The notes under the pieces were generated by a model that saw nothing but the letters and a program-made list of their open reading frames with translations, made no database searches and had not been told where the DNA came from. From contig CM040749.1 in the NCBI GenBank assembly GCA_022829145.1, positions 18,933,987 to 18,997,986 of the forward strand: a DNA stretch of 64,000 nucleotides, read 5' to 3'. Shown here piece by piece: positions 47,762-61,638 of this stretch. The position numbers were made by a program, and so were the translations under genes. The stretch comes from Albula goreensis. Lineage: Eukaryota > Chordata > Actinopteri > Albuliformes > Albulidae. Numbering within the stretch: the first letter of the stretch is position 1; each line of letters opens with the position of its first letter.

Positions 47762-50700
47762 TATGCCTTCATCAAAGCTCCTTTCTTTTCTGTCTCTTCC
47801 TCTGTGTGGTAAAAGTGCTCTTGCACAGTAGGTAGCTCTTACTCTGGTGTTCCCGTGCTTTGCACTCCCCACCAGTGCCTGGGGGTCCAATTTCAAACAC
47901 CCAGCCTCCACAAGCTTCCCAGGGGAGTTAATGAAGGCAGAAGCCTGGCCTTTTCTTTGCCAAGAATTGGCAATGGTGAAGAAACTGCTCAACCCCACCC
48001 AGTATAAGGCTCTTAAGGAAATGTGTAGTCATAGCTTTGGATTCCATTCAAATTTCAACAAAATTTAAACAAAGGCTCTGTTACTGCAGCTACAGCTGTC
48101 TGCTTTAGGAAAAACAAGGTAAATATTTCCCTCTGTAAATGTATCACATTCATTGGAGGAAAGCCACCATCTTTCTTCAGGATTTCTGCTTTCATTGGGG
48201 AAGTAAATAGGATTTAATTTACTTTCTAAACAATCTATACTTTTTAATGGATATATTGCCTACCTAGGATCTACTCTGTGCGTGCTCCTAATGCAGTATT
48301 CTCAGTCATGCTAACACCAACATCAACCACTGAAACAGTCTGTTTGCATTTGTGATGTTGTTTTGCTTGGACTCAGGTGATGTTAACCTCTCAACCAAAG
48401 TAGCATTAGTTAGCTTCCCTGTTTTTAATATTATTATCTACAAGCAATGCTACCTAGCTACCCCTGAGGACCTCAGATCTCGTCTGGATAAAAATAATGT
48501 TTGAAGTTTAAGTAAGAGTTGGTAATACCAAAAGCAGGGGGAGTAAGATAAAAAAAAATTCTGTTTGACCTATTTCATGTCATGATAGACCTTTCCAACA
48601 CAAAAACTACACTGCACATGGCCTAAATTCAGACAAAATTTACTTACAAAATTTGCTCCTCAGCACAGCACAACATCAGAAATATTATCTGTGACAAGTA
48701 AAAACAAGTGACAAGCACAGTATGGGTAGTATTGGAGATAGTATCTCAGGCTGTTTGAGAGTGTCTTCAGACCCTTACCCAGTGACATGAAGTAGGTGAG
48801 CACTTGAGTGTGTCTGATGAAGAAGCCACATATGACACAATACCATGTTTAAATATACTGTGTGCAGGAAAGCACTGCCGTGACATAGGGCAAATAAGAG
48901 TGCTGAGCTGCTCTTATTTGAAATTCACAGCCACTTTTACTAAGAATATATAACAAGAGACCACAAAAGACATATAAAGGGGCAGATATGTATTGACAGG
49001 CACACACTGGAGAATCGAGAGGCTTCCATGAGTGTCTAACAGCACCTTCTTTCGGTTTCTCATGATTCTGAGCAATACATAACTGTCTAATAGATTTTCC
49101 TTTCACTGCTCTGTAGCTCTTTGTTATCTATAATGTATCTTAACACCATTACTCCCATATTTGATTCACCCGAGCTGCAGTGATGTGATGCACTCTATCC
49201 AATATCTGCATTCTGATGTATAGACACATGCATTATTTAGCAGGCATGTGCAAATTCCTGCCCATCACAAAGTTGGCAGCAAGATCTGAAGTGACAAAGC
49301 ATGAAGAAAGCGATTGTGTCCGTCTGCTCACAGCTGAAAGCAATGGCAGTGATGTGCCCAGAAAAGCACACAACCCCAATCAAAGCCAACTTAGATCTGC
49401 CTTTTTGTGTAAATAACCTCACTTAGCTTCTCTCAGAACCCAAAAGAAAAATGTCTTTCATGGGGAAAAATGGTCTTTCTCTTCATAACATTCAAGCTAT
49501 AACCAACTCTAATACATTCTTTCTGCCATCAATTCCTCAAATAAATCAGCCTTATTTGAAGGCCGGAAGCTTTTCCGAGACCATGGAGGTCACAAGGTAA
49601 TTTAAGGGCAATGTGGAGCTCACACAGAGAGAAGCTGTGTTTCACTGCCACTCCTGTGTAGCTGCACTGAAAGGAAGACTGTGGAGAAGGGAAAAAGTGT
49701 GATTTTAAATCAAGGTGCCGACACTCTCAGGGCATGCTGGGAGTGCAAATCGGCAGCCCCATAATGCTCCTGTGATTGAAATGCCAGAAACGATGGAGCC
49801 TGGATTTATTGTGGTTGGGAATGAAGCAGAAGTTAGTTTGCTTTGACATGAATATGAACTGTTTTGCTCAGGAAATGGTCTTAATAATGGCTACTCAATC
49901 TTTGTATTCAGTCCCAGTAGTTACTGGACTGTCTTTTGGAAAGATACTACTAAAAGTAGGAATGATAAGGCAGAGTGCAAATTGGTGAACATTCAATGGA
50001 CAGTGAAATGATAACTACTCAGCCACATGGAGCAGGATGACTCTTTCCTACAAGCTGTGCTCATCTCATTTGCTGGTCTTCTGTCCTTCTATCCATCTTT
50101 ACACTTACAGGTGATTTTATTTCAGATGTGACTTACATAGACCACGCTGAATAAATGCTAAAATAAAAAACAACAGCTGAGCTGGACAGAAAAAACTAAC
50201 TCAATATATATGCATATAATCACTGTATGATAAAATATGGTATATACGAATCTCAGATTTTTTAAATTCAGAATTTCCCAGAGTAGAATTCAGAATAAAC
50301 ACCTTTCTTAAGGATGAAGCAGTGTCCAGTGGAATGACAAAGGGGAATTGCCTTTTGATAATTCCCACCCCCTAACGACTTCAACTACAAAAAGCATATT
50401 TTTAGTCTACTGAGCTTCCATCTGGAAGATGTGGCAAAGCCACAGCTAAAGAGTTACCGCAGCACTGGGCTAAACAAACCTGCCACCCTCCTCAGTGATT
50501 CTTCTCAGGAAGCAAAGTGAACCGTATGGTTTCTGCTGCTCTGCCCTGCAGCTATTTACTTATCTCTGCTGTGCTTACCTTAGTCAGGACCTCAAAAGAT
50601 CCGTGGCCTTTTTCAGCCTTATGTCATCCAATAAAGCCACATCAAATTAAACTGTGATTTTATTCAGAGGTAAAGACAAACCAGGGCCTGGAATTTGTCT

Positions 50701-53639
50701 GTTCTACATCTTGTTTATAAATTATCTTTAAACACCATTATTAGACTACTCCTTTTTGTCCTGTTAGCCCCTCTTTCATATATGCATTTTAAGCTGTCCT
50801 CAAAAGAACTAGACAATGGATAGCATTACTTTCAAGAAAGCCCACTTGCCAAAAGCATTGTTTTCCTAAAATAACACAGCCTAAAAACACTGTACTCGAG
50901 TCAATAACAGCATTTCTCTCTTCAAACAAGCATTAAGCATTTCTGTCACAGTGAGTGACGCCACTACTTGAGGAGTTTTGTAGAATAAGACATTTCAGTC
51001 CAATAATTCATGATAATGTATCATGTAACACTTTCAAGACCCTTTGCCTCCAACATTTCTCATTAGAATATTTATGAACAAGAGTGAATGATCACCAGGA
51101 GCTTTAATGCATACGTAAATTCAGAGCCTGGTGTACAGTATGTATGTGTGTGTGCATGTGTGTGTGACTGAGTGAGTGAATACGAGTGGGTAACATGCTG
51201 TCAAGCCACAGCTCATCTTGGTAAACTGTTGAGTTGAGGGAGGACACATGGTTGACCCACTCTTGGTCACCGGTAATGAATTCCTGTGAAAGACTGAAGC
51301 TCCATTATTTAACCTCACAAGTTGTCAGCTCTCCGGCCCCCAAGCCTCTCCGTTGCCTTTATCTGGTGCACTAAGCACAGAGCCATGTGGCCTACCCCCA
51401 GCCCTGTGAAATGGAGTCACACACACTTCTGCTCTCTATTGTATTACAGCTACAATTACAACCCCCAGCCCCTGCTTGCGCTATGTAATTTCATTAGAGC
51501 TCTGGCCTTCCCTCATTATGGATGCAGATTTCTACTTTTCCATTTTTAAATCCTGACCTTGAGCACTAATAATGACCACCTTTTGTAGGCTCTGTGCAGC
51601 CTGTCCCCTTTGATAATGAAATATTCATATCTGCCACACCAACTCCTTCCTACCTTCGAAACAATTGCTGCTGGCAACATTTTGTGAGGGTTTATTGGAT
51701 ATTTAATTATGAATCTATTCATTTTTAATATATTTCCATGATTTGATTCAACCAACTTCTACCCCTTGACTTTCTCAGGTTGGAGATGCCTTCTGCCCCC
51801 ACAGTAAAAGGAAAAATAACATGAAAGATTAACTTAATCAATTGAGGGTATGTTTTAAAGTTCAGAGGAAACACTGAAAAATTTAATTCTAAGGTACAGA
51901 TCACTGCTGACAAAAAAAATCAGGCATTATGTCACTTCGTCTTAGGAATTATGCTAATGTTAGAAATAGTTATTGGAAAAAATATAGCCTTTATATTTGC
52001 TATTTAATTTTCTGCAAAGAAACATTATACATTAACATATCTGTTGTGAATGTTTTGATTGTGTCTGTGAAGCTCATCAATAATACTAGTTCATTCGATT
52101 AAGACATGAGATGATATACTAGTTGGCATGTGACCACCTAAAAAAAATCTGCGTAAACGAGACCATGTTGGATACACTGTTCTATCAAAAAAACTACTGA
52201 AATATAAAAATGGAAGCATATCATGTATAGCATGTATATCATGCATAGCAAGCAATGGACAAAATTTAATCCAGAAGGAGGAGCTGGGCTGTAATCAAAT
52301 TTGCAAGCATCTATGGAGTTTAATAAGTAGTTTAGCACTAAACCTGGAGAGGTAATCTTATCACCAGGTTAATATCAGCACCAGCTTCTGTCAATCAAAT
52401 TGATGAGAGGCAGATGAATACGACCATTAAAGCCTGCCGATTGCATTAAATGTCTAATTCTCAGCAATACCGCTGTTTTTTTTTTACACAAAGTGAGCAG
52501 ATTATTCACACACAGAAAGAGACCCAAAGGAAATCAATTCTAAAACTGATACTGAATAAACAGACATTCTTTTGAACATTTAAAAATATATTTTTAAGGT
52601 TTTTACATGGTTATTTTATTTCAAAACTATTTACAAGATTGTAGTTTGGGGCTAAACAGCATTAAGAATTAAGTGTAAATAAAAATAAACCTTTTTGGCT
52701 TTTATAATTTCATATTTAGCATTGCAAGATTTAAAAGATATGAAAAATTGTACAGATTGGATGCACATACTCGAATACGTACACAGATAGCCATTCTCAC
52801 ATACTACAAATACACACATTCAAACACATACATACATATGTTTTTTTTCCTCCAGCATACAGAACAACACCTTATTTCCCATTAGCCTCTCTGATGCCCT
52901 TCATATTGTTCTGACTGCACAGAACCTGCCAAAATGTTTATTATGCACTGAATCTCATTAAGAGGATTTAGGGTCTCACTCTAACTGAAGGGAGAAGAAC
53001 AGCACACGTTGTCAGGGCAACGTATTGTAGCTTCCTGTCTGTCACAGGAACGATAATGCAGCGTTTCACTGCTGGGGTGTTCAGTGATTTCACTACACCA
53101 TCTCAAACACATTTCATTTTTCAATGATACCCTCTAAGAGCCACTAGCTGATACCAGGATTATCCTCAGACTAGTGCCATACTCAAACTGTGCAACATAG
53201 ATTTCAAAATGCAAGCCTTTCAAATATAATTCAGGATAGGCTGTGAACGACAAAAAGGAGATAGACTGAGCCAATGCTTAGTGTGATTGAGGAGATGATC
53301 AGAGCCTTTGTGTGTTGAACAGACCACCGACAGGTAAATTAAGGACAAAAGATAGATGACATGTGTTTATTCAAAAAGGCAGGGCTTCCTAGGGTGAATT
53401 ACCAAGCCACTGAGCTGTGTGTTGTAGATAATGATGTCTCTCAAGAGGTCCCCCGATCAATAAGCCATGGGCGACCATTCAACCATGAAGGGGTTAAAAT
53501 GCATCTTTGCTCTCTGAACAAGTCTAACGGATAGTAGATCAATCTGACTCCCAAAATCCATCCACCACAGCAATTAAGCTTAGTGTGCATATACATGAGC
53601 CTCCCTTATTTTTCAAACCTAGCCTTTGTTGTGCCCAAC
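47762..53639. other. Ordinary AT-rich non-coding stretch
   Basis: Over almost 6 kb I see no exon, RNA gene or mobile element. TG-rich simple sequence lies at about 51140-51178. A - strand donor-like AAG/GTAAGC is at about 50578. At 51780-51833 a good acceptor (CCCTTGACTTTCTCAG) is followed by a short open frame ending in TAA that encodes a 17-residue basic peptide. None of these is enough to call a gene. Confidence 0.45.
51140..51178. repeat. TG-rich imperfect microsatellite
   Basis: Interrupted TG/TATG units ending in GAGTGAGTG. Confidence 0.85.
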
Positions 53640-54010
53640 AGGAGCAAGACAGAGGAGCCTGGCCGAGCTCATAAAGAAAGACGCGTGTTAAACAACTCTG
53701 CTGACGAGCACTCACAGACCCCAGCGCGTGTCCTAACTGGGAGCCTTTTATCCTGAGTTTACTGTGTGGCGTTGGGGATTTGTGGCGGTCAGCCGTTGAT
53801 TAATTGCCTCCTCCTCTAAAACTAGGCTGCTTGGCAGAGAGGTGTGTCATTTGTCTGGACTGGGATGAAAAGGGGGAGGACGACGGCTATGGAATTAAGA
53901 CTTTAAGTCACCCTTATCTCCCCTTCTGCAGGCGCCCCATTCTGCGGACCCATCCGTCAGGTCAGGGAGAGAGGGAAAGCGGGAGGGAGTCAAAGCAAAA
54001 CCTTTGCCTA
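53640..54010. promoter_or_regulatory. GC/CpG-enriched enhancer-like block
   Basis: CpG is enriched (GACGCGTG, CTGACGAGC, CAGCGCGTG, GGCGGTC, GACGACGG, GGCGCCCC, CTGCGGACC). The homeodomain word TTGATTAATTGCC sits at 53796-53808, and a strong acceptor-like TCTCCCCTTCTGCAG at about 53931 is followed by CpG-rich sequence and a weak donor (CAG/GTCAGG). It may be a conserved enhancer, with a small unverified chance of an exon. Confidence 0.35.
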
Positions 54011-54920
54011 ACTTTGTCACTGTAATTAGCATCATTGGTATTATCGGGGAATATGTTTGTTAAGGCACATCTAACTGCTTGTAGAAGCAGGTTCTTGTCG
54101 CTCGCAGTTGGAGCAAAGATTGACCCTGTCTGGGTTGATATGGCCATTGCTCCAAGTGGCCCCTGGTAAACTGGAATCAATCAACCTTTCAGTAGCATAT
54201 TGCCATCTGTAAAATCCTGACTTGAAATGAGTATCAGCGTTTTCATACATAAGCCACCTACCCCCTATTCCCTTGTATGTACATCAAATGCATTTATTTA
54301 GGTTAAAAGACCATCTTCCAGAATCACTTATGACTATCTGTTCCCCTCTAAGACTATTCATTTGCACAAAAAATGGGGGTTGGTCCAGTGCAACTTACAA
54401 ATTAGGCTCATAAATAAGCAACATGAAAGAAGGAGTAATGACCAATAAGGGCAACAGAATGCAAACACATTTTGCATACAGCCTCTTAATGCCTGGTGCT
54501 TAGACCACCTTTCAGTACATTGCAGTGAATCTTCCCCTTTAATTGAATGTTCTGAATTAGCAGTGTCCTCACCAGCAGGTATAGAAGTGCTGTATACACA
54601 AGCCATGTTCTTTTTAATGAGCTGGACAAATCTGCTGAACACATATTGGCACCGTATCCAGATGAATGGAGTCTAGATCTACATTATGAGCCTGTACATC
54701 ACTGTGCTGACTCACTTAATGACCACTGCCTTGAGAGGGGCATGTACTAATGGCTGAAAAGCTGCCCCAGTGCAATCGTTCCTTTAGAGTCTGCATGGGA
54801 GCGTGTGTCTGTGTGTGGCTATAGATAAATTCACACATATTTATACCTGATGAAAACTATTATATGAAGACAGCAGCAACTGGGTATGCAACTTCTAGGG
54901 ACAAGTGATTAGAAAATAAA
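54011..54920. other. AT-rich non-coding stretch
   Basis: The stretch 54270-54335 faintly resembles a heavily decayed reverse SINE/LINE tail (GCATTTATTTAGG, then TCTTCCAGAATCACTTA), too diverged to annotate. Nothing else is seen. Confidence 0.35.
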
Positions 54921-57436
54921 AGCAACATGAACAGAAAACCCAGAGTATCCAGCAATGACAGAAACCATGAAGGAGACAGAAGAAACAGGAGCGACCATTC
55001 CTGGACTCTGAGTTCTCTTCCCCTCCCACCTGCTTTGAAAGTTGCCTGCTTTATAAATTTTGCATGCTTCCCCCCACTTTCAAAGACAAAGGCCTTCTCT
55101 GGAGCTCTGGAATTCTGCTGCTCCCCAGAATTGGCTCAGGACCCCCCACCAGGCAGCCCATTTGAACTCACGAGCAGAGACGTCTGCAAGACTGGGGTCC
55201 CTCTCTTTTATATTCATGCCTGAGTTTCGGAAAGAGAGCGCCACTCTTCTCGCCGGTGCCCCGTCAAAACCCGGGCAACTTGGATCTGAAAAAGCGTTTG
55301 ATGTCTGCTCAGGAGCACAGTGATGTCATTAACTTGGGGCACGCAACCTATGCCATCTTTTTTTAATGTCAGTACCACTGGAAAACAAGAAAAAATGTGA
55401 TGGAAAAAAGGCGGTGTCTCTTTGTGACCCTATTACCAGACCTCCACTACAAACATGCACATATGTATGAGCATTACATTCCCTCCACTTACTGAGCAGA
55501 AAGTCTGTGTTTTCAAGGAGAAAGAAAGGGCAGTGCAGTTCACTGATTACAGAGACAGGCGCCCATTCCTGTTGACCTTGTCCACTGGTGATAAAAGCTA
55601 CTGTCTGTTTCCCTGCTGTGGGCTCAAGGAGCAGAACATGTTTCTTTCTGCCATTAGACTCTTCTCCCCATGTGGACACATGTCTGTATCTCAGAAAGCC
55701 TAGGAGAAAATCCTGAGGATAGCAGCTTTTTCATTCAAATAAGGGGGCATTATCTCACTAAATGGGCCGGAACATAAAAGCAACATGTGCAAACGCTCAG
55801 CAAATTGCATTAAAACATGGCACTCTCAAAATGTGGGAAAGAGGAGGGTGCTGATACCCACATCAGCAAAGGTGTCTTTTACTCAAAGAGCACTTGTGCT
55901 TCAACTCTGTAGCACAATGTAATGTATAAATGGATGTATAAATCCTCTCCCTCACTGTAAAGAAGCAGCAGTCCATTTCCCAAGGCTGGAGAAACAGGAT
56001 GTCTGCGTGGGCCCAATCCATTTACTACTGTTCATCCTCACTGCGACAGCTGGCTCCACATGACCCACACATGCAGCATCGCATCTACACTACTGTGTCA
56101 CAGAACTACTGTTTATGAGACACAATGGGCAGAATAGAGCACAACATTACTGAATACAGAGTATAAGCTCTTGACTCATAATAAACTTGTAGAGAGCACA
56201 TATGTTGTCATTGACACAGTGTAGCCCACACAAAGAGTGTTAGCATATTCAAGCAGCAAGCTTCTGGACTGGTCAAGTAGTGACGGCAGCACTGCGGGTA
56301 TATTGTGAGGGGACTTACTTCATTTGTCAGGTCAAGATATCACCAAGTTGACCCCACCTGCTCTCTCCGGACCTCACAGACTGACAGGAGCTGTCCATCA
56401 CAAGGTGAGGCAGCTCTGGGTTCAAGGGTCATTGCCGCTGTAACCCCTTAGACGTCACGTATCCATCATCATCAGGCCCTGTCTCTGAACCCTAGAACAT
56501 TGCACAGATGAGCTCAGCTGCCCCTCAATCTACAAATGACACAATCCACTGTCCAGCACAGTCAATCAGCAGAACACAGACCTCTTAATCAAACCTGGGC
56601 TGGAGCAGAGCCACACCACCCTGCCTGTAATGAATATGGAGGTGATTGCCACTGACAGAGATTAGAATGAAAATTCAGCCACATCTGATAACCACAAATC
56701 ATGTGTCTTGTATCTGGTTTAATGAAGATGTATTTTGCATGACAAGGAAATTTTATTACATTTTTTTGTATTACATTTTGTCATGTTACTTAAATTTAAG
56801 CAAAATGTTTACCTCTTAGAGCATACATAAATACATTAGAAATCTTAAAAAAGAATATCTTAGAGTGATGTTTAATGACAGGAATACTGCCACACACTCC
56901 TATGGCATTCAGCTGTAGGCTCTTGCTGAAAACTGAAAGACTGCTTTCCAGACACTTGTATATTATTGTTCACTCCAGATAAGAGGGCTCACTCTCAAGC
57001 AGCGGACAAGATCAAAGACAGAAGAGAAACAATGGAAGTAAGGCATTAATACTCAGGTGCTCATGTGTTAAGCTTAATTTAAGTATAAACTTTGTACATT
57101 TTGACACACAACCCCATGGGCAGTTATTTATTTAGTTATTTCAAATAGACATTGTCTATAGACTTTGTCATCAACACAAAAGAAGTGAAAACACCAGGGG
57201 CAACACTTCTGCCAATTCTTTGTGACTTTGCAATTCCTGTTCAGGGCAGGGAGATAGAGTTACTGTGCAATGGTCTGACCATCCACCTGGGCTACAAAGA
57301 CTCCATACTGTCTGGATTGTGAAGGTGACCACACAATCTAAACTCTAAACTAGTGTACCCCCCTTTAATATCTGAACAGGGAAGCCAAATAAATGACAAA
57401 GACAACACCAGAAAGACTATACAGTTACACAGTGAA
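54921..57436. other. Ordinary non-coding stretch with a GC-richer part at 55000-55300
   Basis: The GC-richer part has overlapping frames on both strands and a small CpG cluster (GAGCGCC, CTCGCCGG, CCCGTC, CCCGGGC at about 55235-55275) but no supported exon. The rest is AT-rich. Confidence 0.4.
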
Positions 57437-57449
57437 TGTGTGTGTGTGT

Positions 57450-57480
<31 letters not shown>
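57437..57480. repeat. (TG)n microsatellite
   Basis: About 22 TG units, interrupted once at 57454 (TATG). The - strand frame through it is a Thr/His artefact. Confidence 0.95.
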
Positions 57481-57483
<3 letters not shown>

Positions 57484-60099
57484 TGGAGTGGTTTTTCCAA
57501 AGCTCATATAACATAGAAAGGGTCCAAGCTGCTTCACCCTAGTCCATTATGACTAAATGAGTTTTTAAAAAAATTATTATTAGCTCTCACCACCTGTCAT
57601 CCCTTGTCATCCTTTTCATGTTTGATTGGCTGTATATACATGAAAGGAATAAAAATTCATGCCACTAATTCTTAGCAGGTTTCCCTAATTAATGCAAAGA
57701 TTCTGCTTACTGATGCGGTTTTCTCCGTTCTGAGTCTTTACCATGTCTCATTACAGCACACGTTCTTGTGGCATATGTGCCCAAACTGTAAGCAGGGCAT
57801 TCTGAAGCAGTGTAAATAGCTGAATTACTACAGTAATCATCTCCCACCACTTCCTCAGAAGACCCTATTGAGCACTCCTGTCAGGAGAGGAAAACCCTTC
57901 TCCAATATAGGTTAGGCCCCCACCGAGAACAAAGACTCTTTCCTGTGCACACACTATACGTCACTCCCACCAGGAGAGCTGAAACCTGAGAAACGATGCC
58001 ACGCTACCTTATTATCAAAACAAGAATCAGGAACACAACCGGAATCCACAGTTACAAGTTATATCCAGATGACATTATAAAAAATGAACATGGACAGTAA
58101 AGTGTGGGTGGCATTGCATTGTAGGCTGGTCAGGAAGGGCTGGTCTAAAGGTCTCCTTCTGTGTCCTTGAGCAAGACTACCAGGAAATATTCATATGCCA
58201 TATCAATGCATCTTTTTAAATGGAAACAATGTAAAGTAAATTCACTGCAAGATTCCCCAGATGTGTGCATGTGCTTGAAAAATAAATAAAGGGCTGAATT
58301 TCCACATCTCCTGACTCATTAAAATAATACAGCCTGCTAATTGAGGTGGGGGATGCTTCAACCTGTAACAACGAGTATGGGTTATGTTCACAGTAAATAA
58401 ATGCACTCCATTTCATGTACAAATCTACAACTGCTTCCCCTTTTGTTAAATTAACAAGAATCCTTTTGAGACAAGCAAGCCATGCGGCAAAATCCCACCT
58501 CAGCAACATATAAATATCCCTCTAATAACCTGCCCTGCATGCACCTCTTGAGTTGTCTGGGTTTTTATTGTCTAACCCTTTTAATCAATGTGAATTCTGC
58601 ACCACTGTTATCAAAGCATTTGGAGTTTTATGTTGATATGATTTATATGGACTTGTGGCACATTAATGATACTGGCGAGACTTGCCTGCCATCCATATTC
58701 ATGAACAACTGTGTTTGGGGAGCAGCAGTGGGGAGGGGAGCACTGCCTCAGCCAAAACTCTTACAGGCAAAGGTCTGGCTAGCCATGTCGCAGAAGTCAG
58801 GGTTCAGCAGCCCCGAGGGTTTTGCCCAGATGCACACAGATTCTTCTAGATGAGCTTAGGAGAGGATCCTACCGTACCGGAAATACTGTGGCCTTAGATG
58901 TTTGACCTAATTCACATGCCATGCCCTTCTTAGCTGGCAAGGAAATGGAAGTGTACATTTTTGTTTTTTAGGTATAGTGTGTTCAGTTGGAAGCACTAGG
59001 AGAGATGCTGCATTCAGTTTATCCACTGAATTCTGTTGAAAGTGTAGGAAACTGGATTGCTGCCTCATCTATAGTATACAAATCCTAAACTGGGCACACA
59101 ACATTTTGACTAATAGCTTGTATGTGCATATAGTAAACATTTGCACATGAATATGAATGTGATGAGGGATGCAGGACTTTTTTGATAGGAATGCTATGGC
59201 TCACTTTCCTTCTCCATCTTCTTCACATCTCACCAAATTAGGTGCAAGATCACGGGGCAGCAGCTCTGCACAGCATGGCTTTATGTTTGTTCCTCCACAG
59301 CTCCCCCAAGCGCACACGATTTGATAGATAATTACACTGCAACAAAAGCCTACAGATAGATCAGCAGGGAAACAGTCCAACAGCTTGCTGTTAGCAGATT
59401 GGAGAAGGGCCGCCAGCAGTGATGCCTGGCACAGCCACACAAACTGGGTTTATATTGTTAAACTGTCCATTACAGAGGGATGTAAACTAAGCAAGTGGTG
59501 CATTTTGAAAAGCAAGCATCCAGGAGGTTTTGGGTTCAATCGTGGGTTTAGTCTGGCCCATTCATTGGAGAATTGAGGAGTTTTGCATACAAGTTGTTAA
59601 TGAATGAAGGCAAGTACACTCAATGAAAATAACATTTCCATGATTCAGCATTGGTTTCACAAATAAAGACCTATGTTCAAAGTAGAAAGCCTACACCCTT
59701 TACAGTCTTTGATTTAGCTCTCCTCTAAGGTGAAATCTTCTTTGCAGTATAGTGACTGCTTGATAATGACTAGCAAATTTTGCAAAACAAACCCACATGA
59801 ACTTTCAAGTACTGAAAGGCCAAAGCTAAAAGAACATGTGTGCTGAGAGCTCTGACTGCTGGTGCAGAGTGTAAATTAAGCTTAAAGGGTGGTGTGCATA
59901 AAAGTTCAGTCTCTTTAATGTGAGGCCCTGCTGTGCAAAAACAATAAGGTGGTTAGATGAGAGGGAAGTGCTCCGGATGGCAATTATTTCCCAAAACTGC
60001 AAAATATTAAAGTACAAGTACACAAACATAGCCCTCAGCGTGCTAGGAAGAGGAATAAATGGCCATGTTGTGATGTATGTTAGGTAATAAATAAGCCAC
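57481..60099. other. Ordinary non-coding stretch
   Basis: A 123-codon frame on the + strand (58482-58853) is the longest here, but its peptide has no motif, its left half is AT-driven and no promoter or splice context supports it. Nothing else is recognised. Confidence 0.45.
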
Positions 60100-60260
60100 T
60101 TTTATTAAATAGCTGCTGAATTTCACATTCTATTAGACATCATGCCCTAATCAATGAGGTGTGCCTCAAAACAGCTGACAGCCAATTAACACAGGCTCTC
60201 TCTTTTAATGCCAATCATGAGACCAGCAGTAATTAAAGCAGGGTGCAATATCTGTTAAGG
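60100..60260. promoter_or_regulatory. Enhancer-like block
   Basis: Closely spaced words include CCTAATCAATGAGG, an E-box CAGCTG, GCCAATTAACAC, TTTTAATGCCAATCATG and CAGTAATTAAAGC. Repeats and coding frames are absent. The texture matches conserved non-coding elements; the function is inferred. Confidence 0.3.
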
Positions 60261-61382
60261 ACCATTCGCAGAGGGAGGGAGAACAAAATGAACTGTGCTG
60301 CCTCAAAACCTAGGCATAATTTGTTCCTGAATCAATCAATAAAACCACTTCATCTTTGTTGCCATGGAAGAACAAACAGTGAGCATTTTCCTAGGAGGTA
60401 AGAAACATCTTGTACTACCTGATTTTAAAAAAATACTAACTGAGAAAATACATCACAGAATCTAGATAAAACATTGTGACATTTCCCAAGGACATGCTTT
60501 TGATCATTAATCAGAAGCTCTTCAAAACTCTGTCTCATCTAAACTTTTAGCTTCACAATCTGCGGTGACAAATATCCCACAAAACATGTTATGAAACATG
60601 TTGTTCTTGATATGGATCACAGCATGTATCAAATTTCTCAGAAGCATCTCAACAACTCTGTAACTGCATCAGTTCAGCTGATCTAACCAAATGTGGGACT
60701 GTGTGATCTAACCACACTCACTGATTTTTTTTTTCTACAGTGTATATATAATTTATATTTCCACTGGATATTTACTGTAGCTATATGCTATCACAGGCAT
60801 ATGTAGTCAGGATTGTAAGTCTACATTTGTGACAGGCAGTATGATACAAAAGAGCTGCCATATAGATGTTGAAGTACACTTGTACAAGTACCTCTGTATA
60901 TGCAAGCAAGGTCACCTGTTAGGTGCCATTTTGTATGTTGTGTAGGCAGAAATTTCCTTGATGGAGTGATAATGCTTAATTAATCTTTCACATTTACCTT
61001 ACTGACAGAATTATACATGGCACAACCATTTATTAAAGGGTATCCATTATATCTTACCCTCTGATTTTATGTCTGTTGCGATTTCCACATACTTTTTATT
61101 AAAAACCTTCTTATAGGGAAATGCACAGTAATTAGTGTTCGAGTACGATATCAAAGTGACCCAGTATCTCTAAAAGACAGAGGACTGTGGACTGTTTTGC
61201 CAAGTATTTTTTTTCTTCTAAGTTAAAAGGACCACAGTTCATAAAAGGTTAGCTCACTTCAAACAGCTTGGAACCAGACCACAGTCTGTAATCCTGACTT
61301 TACTTCTCAGATTTGCACTTTATGTGCTGACTGAGTTTTCCAAATCTTGACTTTGCAACTATAGGCTTCTGTCCCATTAATA
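60261..61382. other. AT-rich non-coding stretch
   Basis: No gene is recognised. Two GATCTAACCA words at about 60681-60715 recall the miR-218 core, but no hairpin partner exists. Confidence 0.45.
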
Positions 61383-61406
61383 CAGGACCTTGTAAGGAAG
61401 GTCCTG
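61383..61406. repeat. 9-bp perfect hairpin
   Basis: CAGGACCTT and AAGGTCCTG are perfect complements separated by GTAAGG. There is no T tract or coding context to suggest a function. Confidence 0.85.
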
Positions 61407-61613
61407 CCCAAAGTGATATGCTGCCCAGGTCACTGTCGGTCAGCAGGCAAGCCACAGACATGAGAGGAACTTCAGCATTCTTCTGTGAACTTCCTCTTAT
61501 TCTGGCCCATAAATAGGGAAACGAGGGGTCCTTGATGACTTGTTAATGAGAGAGACACTAAAGCTCAGCTCCAGGGGAGCCTGGTCTATGCCCTTTTCCC
61601 TGGGTAAGGCCAC

Positions 61614-61638
61614 TGCCCTGCCCTGCCCTGCCCTGCCC
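61614..61638. repeat. (TGCCC)5 pentanucleotide repeat
   Basis: Five exact TGCCC units. Confidence 0.95.

Noticed and set aside
51780-51833. Short terminal-exon-like frame after a good acceptor
   Set aside because: It encodes only 17 residues of low complexity with no polyadenylation signal evident close by.
54270-54335. Very decayed reverse SINE/LINE tail
   Set aside because: Only a few scattered words agree with the consensus; the similarity is not above what AT-rich sequence gives.
55329-55679. 116-codon - strand open frame
   Set aside because: Composition is not protein-like, other frames are open across the same DNA, and no splice signals delimit it.
57292-57537. 81-codon - strand frame with a Thr/His run
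   Set aside because: It crosses the TG microsatellite and has no coding character outside it.
58482-58853. 123-codon + strand open frame
   Set aside because: The peptide lacks motifs, its first half is AT-driven, and no promoter or splice context supports it.
60660-60720. Two GATCTAACCA words resembling the miR-218 core
   Set aside because: No complementary 3' arm follows, the seed region differs, and the words recur without a hairpin.
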